11,453 bases of DNA from Nitrospirales bacterium. Lineage in GTDB: Bacteria > Nitrospirota > Nitrospiria > Nitrospirales > UBA8639. A model generated the notes under the pieces. The model made no database searches, was not told the origin of the DNA, and worked only from the letters and a program-made list of their open reading frames with translations. The stretch is from the NCBI GenBank assembly GCA_029261305.1, contig JAJDBO010000179.1, forward strand, positions 1 through 11,453. The letters are read 5' to 3'. This document shows, piece by piece, positions 5,918 to 11,453 of the stretch. Numbering within the stretch: position 1 is the first letter of the stretch; the number at the start of each line of letters is the position of its first letter. The translations under genes and the position numbers were made by a program.

Positions 5918-7990
5918 TTAGGTCTCCACGAGATCCAACAGAAAGGTATAAATGAAAGCTAACTCTTTAAATCGACGAAACCGCCCCGATACTCCACCAT
6001 GGCCCGCATCCATGTTGGTCTTGAGTAAGAGACGGTTCTTATCGGTCTTCATGATTCGAAGTTTGGCCACCCATTTAGCTGGCTCCCAATATTGGACTTG
6101 CGAATCATGAAGACCCGTCGTGACCAGAAGATGCGGATAGCCTTTGGCTTCGACATTATCATAGGGTGAATACGACAGAATGTACTCGTAAGATTTTTTG
6201 TCGTTCGGATCGCCCCATTCGTCATATTCACCGGTCGTTAAGGGAATATTCGGATCAAGCATTGTCGTAATGACATCCACGAAAGGGACTTGCGCAACTG
6301 CGCCTTTAAAAAGTTCTGGCCGTAAATTCACGACCGCACCCATCAATAATCCACCGGCACTCCCACCCATCGCAAACAACTTCTCTGGATTAGTGTAGCC
6401 TTGAGCGACTAGATATTCTGCACAGGCAATAAAATCTGCAAACGTGTTTCGTTTTTTTTGAAGCTTGCCATCTTCATACCAATGCCGCCCCAGTTCTTCT
6501 CCCCCGCGAATATGTGCTATGGCAAACACAAAGCCTCGATCAAGTAAACTCAGGCGAGGCGAACTGAATGTGGCATCCATACATGCGCCGTAAGACCCAT
6601 ACCCATACAGCAACAATGGATTCTTGCCATCTTTGGTGCAACCTTTTTTATACACCAATGAAATGGGAACTTGCGCACCATCCTTCGCCATGGCCCACAC
6701 ACGTTCGGTACTATATTTCTCATGATCAAATCCCCCAAGAACTTCTTCCTGTTTAAGCAAGACCTTTTCTTGGGTGGCCATGTTGAAATCAAATACTGAA
6801 TTCGGAGTAGTCATGGACGTATACCCAAACCGGAGTAGAGTCGTATTGAAATCTGGATTCTCCCCGACACCTGCCAGATAGGTTGGTTCACCAAAATCTA
6901 AATAATAGTCTCCCTCTCCAATCCAAGGCATGACCCTGATATTGACCAATCCCTGCTTCCGTTCTTCCACCACTAAGTAGTCACGAAACAATTCAAACGA
7001 TTCCAGCAGCACATCATTGCGGTGACCGATCACCTCTTCCCATTGAAGCTGATCGGTCTGATCAATTGGCGTTTTCATTAACCGAAAGTTTTTGGCCTGC
7101 CAATTGGTCCGGATATAAAATGCATCTTGATAATGTTCCACATCATATTCATGATCCCTGGCGCGAGGAAGAAACACTTTAAACTCTTTCGCTGGTTGAT
7201 CCGCTTCCACATAGAGATATTCACTACTCACGGTTTGATGGGCCCCAATCATGACATACCGTTTAGACTTGGTCTTGAACACCGCCACGGAAAACGTTTC
7301 ATCCTTTTCTTCGTACACCCGAACATCGTTTGAAGGATCCTCGCCAAGGAGATGACGGCAAATTTGATGGGACCGAAGCGTGGTCGGGTCTTGTGTGCTA
7401 TAGAACAGCGTTCGATTATCATTAGCCCAAGCCATATTGCCAGTGACTCCGGCAATCGTATCGCCCAATAATTCTCCAGTTTCCAGATTCTTGAATTCTA
7501 TCGTATAAATACGGCGACCTTGGGTATCAGTCGCATAGGCGAGAAGGTTTTGCTCGAAGCTAATAGTCATGCCCCCGATGGCAAAATACTCATGTCCTTC
7601 GGCTAGCACATTCGCATCTAAAATAATGTGTTCATCGGCTTCAAGAGATTCCTTTTTTCGGCAAAAGATGGGATATTCCTTTCCCTCCTCAAACCGTGAG
7701 TAGTAATAGTAGTCATCGAGTTTATAGGGAACGGAGAGGTCGGTTTGCTTAATTCGCCCCTTGATCTCTTCAAATAATTCTTCTTCCAATGGCTTCCGAT
7801 TAGCCATGACCGCTGCCGTATACTCATTCTCTGCCGTGAGATATGAAATGACATCCGGATTTTCTCGGTCATTCAACCAATAGTAGGGATCGGTTCGCAC
7901 ATGACCATGTTTTTCTAATGTCTCGGGTTTGGCTTGAGCAATGGGGGGAGCGAGAGATGAAGGCTCTTCCTGCGTTTGAGATATTGGCAC
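5918..7990 (-). CDS. ptrB: Oligopeptidase B (S9A prolyl oligopeptidase family)
   Basis: This 690-residue cytoplasmic serine peptidase cleaves short peptides after Arg or Lys. The N-terminal half is the beta-propeller that filters substrate size; it begins after YYWLNDRENP (about 37-46). The C-terminal alpha/beta-hydrolase domain carries IRGGEELGRHWYEDGK (about 494-508), nucleophile S544 in GGSAGG, D629 in GLHDSQV and H664 in DAGHGG, so the triad is complete. The length fits the family (about 690). I chose the GTG at 7990 because AAAGGAG (7997-8003 on this strand) sits 6 nt before it. The frame stays open to an ATG at 8038 that overlaps the arfB stop by 8 bp and would add 16 poorly conserved-looking residues. 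It probably shares a message with arfB. It has no signal peptide. Confidence 0.94.
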   Translation of the reverse strand: MPISQTQEEPSSLAPPIAQAKPETLEKHGHVRTDPYYWLNDRENPDVISYLTAENEYTAAVMANRKPLEEELFEEIKGRIKQTDLSVPYKLDDYYYYSRFEEGKEYPIFCRKKESLEADEHIILDANVLAEGHEYFAIGGMTISFEQNLLAYATDTQGRRIYTIEFKNLETGELLGDTIAGVTGNMAWANDNRTLFYSTQDPTTLRSHQICRHLLGEDPSNDVRVYEEKDETFSVAVFKTKSKRYVMIGAHQTVSSEYLYVEADQPAKEFKVFLPRARDHEYDVEHYQDAFYIRTNWQAKNFRLMKTPIDQTDQLQWEEVIGHRNDVLLESFELFRDYLVVEERKQGLVNIRVMPWIGEGDYYLDFGEPTYLAGVGENPDFNTTLLRFGYTSMTTPNSVFDFNMATQEKVLLKQEEVLGGFDHEKYSTERVWAMAKDGAQVPISLVYKKGCTKDGKNPLLLYGYGSYGACMDATFSSPRLSLLDRGFVFAIAHIRGGEELGRHWYEDGKLQKKRNTFADFIACAEYLVAQGYTNPEKLFAMGGSAGGLLMGAVVNLRPELFKGAVAQVPFVDVITTMLDPNIPLTTGEYDEWGDPNDKKSYEYILSYSPYDNVEAKGYPHLLVTTGLHDSQVQYWEPAKWVAKLRIMKTDKNRLLLKTNMDAGHGGVSGRFRRFKELAFIYTFLLDLVET

Positions 7991-7996
7991 CAAAAA

Positions 7997-8003
7997 CTCC
8001 TTT
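7997..8003 (-). promoter_or_regulatory. Ribosome binding site for the GTG start of oligopeptidase B
   Basis: AAAGGAG on the minus strand is spaced 6 nt from the GTG at 7990-7988. It decides between that codon and the upstream ATG at 8038. The site lies inside the longer reading frame, so both starts could be used. Confidence 0.6.
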
Positions 8004-8030
8004 CGTTCACTAAACCTAGGCAACGATGAC

Positions 8031-8456
8031 TTAGTCATCAAGGCGACGTGGTTTTTGCCGGTCGCTTTTGAGGCCGCCTCGTTGTTTTTTTTGTTCCAAT
8101 CGACGCTTTGTCACGCTATGAGGAATGCGGGTTTTCTTTCGAATTTTGGTCGGCGTAAGCGCTTGGCCCAACAATGTGGAAAATCGCTCCAAAAGAACCA
8201 CACGGTTCGCCGCCTGGCTACGAGTTCCTTGAGCATGTAAATAAAAGATCCCATCTTTCGTGATACGAGATTTCAAATGGGTGGCAATTTGGGCCTTCTG
8301 GCTGTCAGTCAAAAACTTCGAAGTCCACACGGGAAAATGAAGCGTCACCCGCGTATTGACCTTGTTAACATTCTGTCCGCCAGGCCCACTACTGCGCGAG
8401 GCCGTAATTTCGACCTCCTCATCGGGAACCGCAAGCTGTGGAGTAATGGCAATCAT
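8031..8456 (-). CDS. arfB: ArfB/YaeJ peptidyl-tRNA hydrolase, ribosome rescue factor
   Basis: This 141-residue protein releases nascent chains from ribosomes stalled at the end of broken mRNAs. The catalytic GGQ is at residues 26-28 within SRSSGPGGQNVNKVNT, the RF-1 domain signature. The C-terminus (about 103-141) is very basic (KIRKKTRIPHSVTKRRLEQKKQ), matching the tail that ArfB inserts into the empty mRNA channel. The short length and the absence of codon-recognition domains separate it from RF1/RF2. The best purine-rich site (GGAAGGGGAG) is about 14 nt from the ATG, longer than ideal. Its TAA stop lies 41 bp before the preferred start of oligopeptidase B, so the two are likely co-transcribed. 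Confidence 0.95.
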   Translation of the reverse strand: MIAITPQLAVPDEEVEITASRSSGPGGQNVNKVNTRVTLHFPVWTSKFLTDSQKAQIATHLKSRITKDGIFYLHAQGTRSQAANRVVLLERFSTLLGQALTPTKIRKKTRIPHSVTKRRLEQKKQRGGLKSDRQKPRRLDD

Positions 8457-8473
8457 TGAATCGTATCACTCTC

Positions 8474-8491
8474 CCCTTCCTATCGGAAGGG
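8474..8491 (-). other. Hairpin in the arfB 5' leader
   Basis: On the minus strand CCCTTCC-GATA-GGAAGGG forms a 7-bp stem with a 4-base loop ending 17 nt before the arfB ATG. The right arm contains the only purine-rich stretch that could serve as a ribosome binding site, so folding might reduce arfB translation. No T-tract follows, so it is not a terminator in this direction. Confidence 0.35.
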
Positions 8492-8500
8492 AATTCATGC

Positions 8501-8539
8501 AGATTAACGATCAGGGAATTTTTTGACAAGATCATCTTG
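8501..8539 (-). promoter_or_regulatory. Possible promoter and overlapping dyad for arfB
   Basis: On the minus strand TTGTCA (8529-8524) matches five of six -35 bases, and TAATCT (8506-8501) after a 17-bp spacer matches only three of six -10 bases. The palindrome CAAGAT-C-ATCTTG (8527-8539) overlaps the -35, an operator-like placement. The rest of the 258-bp gap (8457-8714) shows no gene; AATTCTAG at 8593-8600 is repeated inverted at 8680-8687. Confidence 0.28.
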
Positions 8540-8714
8540 CCGAGAAGTAGTTTGGCTCAGGAAAGGTATTAAAGAGGAAGCCTAGCAGTGAAAATTCTAG
8601 AAAGCCCGAAGCGAGAAAGTTGCACAAAAACCCTAGGGGCAAGGAACGGATCCCTTACAGATCACATTCCCTACCCCACCTAGAATTGAATTGACATCAA
8701 TCATCAGCAACGTC

Positions 8715-9152
8715 TTACTTGGTTTCAATCGGTATCAATTTTGGTTTGGCTTCCTCCTCTTTCGGAACCTTAACGATCAACACTCCTTTATCGTAGGTTG
8801 CCTTTGCCTCACTGGGATTCACATATTTCGGCAAATTGAAGCTCCTAGCAAAATTGCCATACTGAGCCTCTCGAAAATGGTACCCGTCGGTATTGTCTTC
8901 ATGCTCAATTTTTCGTTCGCCTCTCAATTCCAACGTATGATCAACGACTGAAATATTCACATCCTTCAGTTCAACACCAGGCAACTGCGTTTCCAAATAT
9001 AGGGCTTCCGGGTCTTCATACACATTCACGGCCGGTGCCCAGTTTACCGATTGCGCATTATGATCATCCCATAACGGCCGGCGATATGGTTGCGTACCCC
9101 ACCAATTCATAGTTTGCTCAAGTTCTCTAAATGGATCCCATTTCACCAACAT
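8715..9152 (-). CDS. Hsp20/alpha-crystallin small heat-shock protein
   Basis: This 145-residue ATP-independent holdase binds unfolding proteins in the cytoplasm. A short N-terminal arm (1-36, beginning MLVKWDPFRELEQTM) is typical of bacterial class A Hsp20. The alpha-crystallin domain spans about 37-131, with APAVNVYE, LPGV (57-60), FARSFNLP (101-108) and the closing GVLIVKVPK (123-131). The C-terminal tail carries the I-P-I anchor (140-142) used for oligomer assembly. The start is fixed by AGGAGGTG 4-6 nt before the ATG at 9152. No CIRCE element (HrcA operator) is seen upstream. The leader can form alternative pairings that might control translation. Confidence 0.95.
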   Translation of the reverse strand: MLVKWDPFRELEQTMNWWGTQPYRRPLWDDHNAQSVNWAPAVNVYEDPEALYLETQLPGVELKDVNISVVDHTLELRGERKIEHEDNTDGYHFREAQYGNFARSFNLPKYVNPSEAKATYDKGVLIVKVPKEEEAKPKLIPIETK

Positions 9153-9156
9153 ATGA

Positions 9157-9219
9157 CACCTCCTCTACTCCTATTGAATTTGTTTGATTGTAAGTTTTTG
9201 TAGAAGCGCCTCTTTCTAC
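9157..9219 (-). promoter_or_regulatory. hsp20 leader with strong RBS and competing stems
   Basis: On the minus strand the segment CTTCTAC (9206-9200) has two possible partners. It can pair with the upstream GTAGAA (9219-9214, 6 bp through TTCTAC) or with the downstream GTAGAGG (9168-9162, 7 bp with one G-U), which runs into the AGGAGG ribosome binding site (9164-9159). The two pairings exclude each other, so an RNA thermometer-like control is conceivable. It does not match the ROSE or fourU patterns. Confidence 0.3.
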
Positions 9220-9359
9220 TGAGATAAGTCCTGGGCGATAAAAGTCAAGCCCTACCGTCAACCACAATTCTTGAAATATAGAAAATTATGAATAAGAAAA
9301 TGGCGATGAACAATGAGGGGGAAAAGAAGGTTAAAAAAAAATTACGAGAACTGAGAAGG

Positions 9360-9788
9360 TTAAGTTTCCTGAGATTCTCTTGGCTGTTCTTGCTGGATCA
9401 CATCGAAATCTTTGTGAGTGATAAAATACCCATTGGCATTCAGCCTAAACTCATACCGGCCCGGACCAGGAAAGACCATCGAAGGAATATTGACGCCAAA
9501 ATCGTGAATTTCCAGTCGATTTCGAATCGTAAAGGGGGATAAGGTGGCTTTACCAACGATTTTATCCTGGTCTAAATACACCAACTGTAATTGAAATTCA
9601 TAATCCCCTTCCGCATCAGTCAAGCAAAAATACACCCCCATTTGATGATGTTGGCATGGAAATCTTGGAGCCCACAGGTGAGTAAAGGTTCCAATGAGAC
9701 TTTTTTTGCCGGTCTGACTATCAACAATCACACTGTCGCAAACCAAAAACGCTTGAACGGACGGTTTTACTATATCTTCATTTGTCAT
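9360..9788 (-). CDS. DUF6941-type protein of unknown function, 142 aa
   Basis: The sequence resembles the DUF6941 family: an early hydrophobic strand AFLVCDSVIVDSQTGKKSLIGTF (split around residues 13-35), then predicted beta strands such as MGVYFCLTDAEG, YEFQLQLVYLD and a late GRYEFRLNANGYFI (about 110-123). The pattern suggests a small all-beta soluble protein. No catalytic motif, signal peptide or membrane helix is visible. AAGGA 6 nt before the ATG supports the start. It is flanked by Hsp20 downstream and a DUF3147-like membrane protein upstream, with short gaps; the gap to hsp20 is 207 bp, so it need not share that message. The function of the family is unknown to me. The family call is from memory of sequence style and is moderately sure. 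Confidence 0.75.
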   Translation of the reverse strand: MTNEDIVKPSVQAFLVCDSVIVDSQTGKKSLIGTFTHLWAPRFPCQHHQMGVYFCLTDAEGDYEFQLQLVYLDQDKIVGKATLSPFTIRNRLEIHDFGVNIPSMVFPGPGRYEFRLNANGYFITHKDFDVIQQEQPRESQET

Positions 9789-9853
9789 TGGTCATCCTTA
9801 GTTTATCGGTCATGAACAGATTCAATAGGCCTTCATTTCCAGCCACCACACCG

Positions 9854-10192
9854 TTATCGAAGAACCACGCGAATCACTGAGACGAGAAGTACATACAATG
9901 TCATAGCCATGGCAAAGGACATCGCAAACCCCAACCGAGGCACGCCAAACATCATCGTAAACACATAAGCAAACCATGGCGGTGAAAGCCAGATCAGATT
10001 TTTCGCAAAGGATACGGTGGGGCCGGTACCAACATTGACATAGATGAGAAGAAAGGTCATCCCACTAATAATCGGCAACGTACTAGCCAGCGCCGCCACA
10101 AAACTTTTCCCATGTGAACCAAGATACGTGGAGACAGACACTAATGTCCCTCCCAAAATAAAGTACATCACATATTTAGCCAATTCATTCAT
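9854..10192 (-). CDS. DUF3147-like four-helix membrane protein, 112 aa
   Basis: A small, almost wholly hydrophobic protein with four predicted transmembrane helices (about 4-24, 31-51, 63-83, 87-108). The AALASTLPIISGMTFLLIYV stretch and the overall length match the DUF3147/GlpM-like group of inner-membrane proteins, whose function is not established. A possible AAGGAA site is about 16 nt before the ATG, too far to be strong. It lies between a DUF6941 gene and a CPBP-like gene on the same strand, 48 bp after the latter, so co-transcription with the CPBP-like gene is plausible. The family identification is by resemblance only. Confidence 0.7.
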   Translation of the reverse strand: MNELAKYVMYFILGGTLVSVSTYLGSHGKSFVAALASTLPIISGMTFLLIYVNVGTGPTVSFAKNLIWLSPPWFAYVFTMMFGVPRLGFAMSFAMAMTLYVLLVSVIRVVLR

Positions 10193-10240
10193 CGCAAAAA
10201 TTCAGCAATTCCTTATACACGAACTCTCTTGCCTTTAATC

Positions 10241-10993
10241 TTAGGTCAACACTACCTTGATACAGGAGTACAGTATCACGACTTCCACGGCATGCGCCAC
10301 GACGACGGCAAACAGATTTCTCAGTCGAACAAAAATCAACCCCCAGACCAAGCCGTCCCAAACAGCAATCCAGTGCAAATCCTGAAACGTGAAAACCATA
10401 AACGGATCAAAAGCAAATACCAGAGCCGAACCCACCACGGCAAATGATGATGCCCAGGGAAGAAATCGTGGTAAAACGTCATGAAAACATTGTCGTACCA
10501 ACCTCTCCAATCGCCCAAGAAGGAAACCACGAAAATTGAGTTCCACGCCCATGGCAATGATAAAAATTCCCCAAGGGATCATGATCCAAGTTGGTATAGT
10601 GGCATGGGGGGTGTCTTTCAAGAATAAGATATCCAGACCAATTGTTGGTGCTACCCAAAGAATGAAAAACGTATTGAAGGCACCAAGAAATATTCCCGTG
10701 AACATGCCACATTTGAAACTCGTGAAAAACCCTTGGGGTTTTAACCCAAGGTGTGCAAACGGTACAGAGTTACAAGAACACCAAAGCCCAAGCACAAGAT
10801 ATGCAGACAATTGCGGGAGGAATTGAATGAGACGAAGATCTTGAAGAGATGAAGGAAGAAAATAAAATAACCCAGTCAACAAGACCGGGAATAAAGCCAG
10901 CCAGGAAGCTCGCTCTTCAACCTTGGTCTTTGACAACTGTGGGTTAGCAGAAAGAGAGTCCAGAAGTGTTGACCTTTTGTGGTCTATCGGCAA
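10241..10993 (-). CDS. CPBP/CAAX-like membrane protein with eroded active site
   Basis: A polytopic membrane protein of up to 250 residues with about six or seven hydrophobic segments (roughly 31-49, 60-76, 95-115, 134-150, 180-200, 208-224, 226-246). GVELNFRGFLLGRLERL (149-165) aligns with the CPBP motif 1 EExxxR, but the first Glu is Val (V150), leaving E151 and R155. The second motif, normally ending in His, reads SALVFAFDP (189-197) with Asp in that place. A late His remains (H234 in VVAHAVEVV). Active CPBP proteases use these Glu and His residues, so this copy may be a non-proteolytic relative. The TTG at 10993 is simply the first possible start: it has no Shine-Dalgarno, and the frame is the same as the upstream ABC permease, separated only by its TGA. 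The true start is uncertain. Confidence 0.7.
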   Translation of the reverse strand: MPIDHKRSTLLDSLSANPQLSKTKVEERASWLALFPVLLTGLFYFLPSSLQDLRLIQFLPQLSAYLVLGLWCSCNSVPFAHLGLKPQGFFTSFKCGMFTGIFLGAFNTFFILWVAPTIGLDILFLKDTPHATIPTWIMIPWGIFIIAMGVELNFRGFLLGRLERLVRQCFHDVLPRFLPWASSFAVVGSALVFAFDPFMVFTFQDLHWIAVWDGLVWGLIFVRLRNLFAVVVAHAVEVVILYSCIKVVLT

Positions 10994-11002
10994 AGAGCCA
11001 GA

Positions 11003-11453
11003 TCATTGATAACGGAGAGCTTCGGCTGGATCAAGTTTTGAGGCTTTTACCGCAGGATACAGACCAAAAAATACCCCGACAAAAACCGCAAACGAAAACG
11101 CAATCACAATAGCAGAAGGTTGAATGACCGCACCCCAGTCCCCTCCACCCGGCATGGACTGAGCCACTAATCCTCCAAATCCATAGGCCGCGCCAATCCC
11201 GCCAAGAATACCAAGGCCCCCACCAATCGCACTGATCGTGACAGATTCGACAAGGAACTGAAGCAGGATATCGCGACGCCGAGCCCCAATGGCTTTGCGC
11301 AAGCCAATTTCTCGTGTTCGCTCCGTCACCGTGACCAGCATAATATTCATAATACCAATGCCTCCAACGAGTAACGCCACGACGGCCACCCCCCCGAGGA
11401 CAATACGAAACGTCCAAAGGGTTTGATCAATCGCATTAAGAAATTCACCCTGA
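11003..11453 (-). CDS. MacB/FtsX-type ABC transporter permease, C-terminal part
   Basis: The last 149 residues of a permease that continues beyond the right edge. Three membrane helices are visible. The first leads into GGIGIMNIMLVTVTERTREIGLRKAIGARR, the highly conserved cytoplasmic coupling segment of MacB/LolC-type permeases (split here by position: fragment residues about 30-60). The end ASKLDPAEALRYQ is the characteristic C-terminus of the family. MacB-type transporters work with a TolC-like channel to move antibiotics, toxins or lipoproteins across the envelope; the substrate cannot be told from this piece, nor whether an ATPase domain is fused. Its TGA (11005-11003) contains an overlapping ATGA. 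Confidence 0.93.
   Translation of the reverse strand, partial: QGEFLNAIDQTLWTFRIVLGGVAVVALLVGGIGIMNIMLVTVTERTREIGLRKAIGARRRDILLQFLVESVTISAIGGGLGILGGIGAAYGFGGLVAQSMPGGGDWGAVIQPSAIVIAFSFAVFVGVFFGLYPAVKASKLDPAEALRYQ

Noticed and set aside
5901..5925. Two small hairpins (TTCAT-TCG-ATGAA and AGACC-TTA-GGTCT) at the convergent gene junction, possible bidirectional terminator
   Set aside because: Stems are only 5 bp and no adequate T-tract follows in either direction, so they may be chance.
8523..8528. Perfect TTGACA on the plus strand as a -35 box
   Set aside because: No -10-like hexamer lies 16-18 bp downstream and there is no plus-strand gene to serve.
8691..8951. Plus-strand open frame of 86 codons
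   Set aside because: It is antisense to the clearly conserved hsp20 gene and has no ribosome binding site or recognisable domain.
11389..11395. Run of seven C (seven G in the permease gene) as a phase-variation tract
   Set aside because: The run is short and encodes an expected Gly-Gly-Val at a membrane helix of the family; no sign of contingency control.
1..11453. Mobile element, phage, toxin-antitoxin or defence island
   Set aside because: No transposase, integrase, terminal repeats, CRISPR repeats or tRNA-adjacent attachment site were seen; all main genes are ordinary chromosomal families.

Overview
The window is bacterial chromosomal DNA with densely packed, ordinary housekeeping and stress genes and roughly balanced base composition (near 50% GC by eye). 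Gene order and protein character (an HtrA protease beside a non-housekeeping sigma factor, oligopeptidase B, DUF6941 and DUF3147 proteins) would fit a Gram-negative bacterium such as a Nitrospira-like member of Nitrospirota. That placement is an impression from protein style, not a marker-gene result. No rRNA, tRNA, CRISPR array, insertion sequence, integrase or phage gene is visible.

Left block, plus strand (1-5899): the 3' end of a small DUF2892-type membrane protein; an unrecognised single-pass membrane protein (208-642); an OmpR-family response regulator (658-1335) that overlaps by 8 bp a CusS-like sensor kinase (1328-2734); a 268-bp regulatory gap with two inverted repeats; an HtrA/DegP-type periplasmic protease (3003-4541); and a sigma-70-family factor of group 2 type (4661-5899). 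Together these look like an envelope-stress sensing and response neighbourhood: a two-component system senses, HtrA cleaves damaged periplasmic proteins, and a sigma factor redirects transcription. That they share a regulon is inference from adjacency.

Right block, minus strand (5918-11453), read from right to left: the C-terminal end of a MacB/FtsX-type ABC permease, a CPBP-like membrane protein with an eroded active site and no convincing start codon, a four-helix DUF3147-like membrane protein, a DUF6941 protein, an Hsp20 small heat-shock protein, the ribosome-rescue factor ArfB, and oligopeptidase B. ArfB and oligopeptidase B are close enough to be one transcription unit. Hsp20 (aggregation holdase), ArfB (stalled ribosome release) and oligopeptidase B (peptide clearance) form a loose cytoplasmic protein-quality theme that mirrors the periplasmic theme of the left block.

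The two blocks converge at 5900-5917. No single undescribed system stands out. The most interesting signals are regulatory: a perfect extended -10 promoter that would make the response-regulator mRNA essentially leaderless, two dyads in front of htrA, a possible switching 5' leader on hsp20, and the same-frame, one-stop junction between the ABC permease and the CPBP-like gene.
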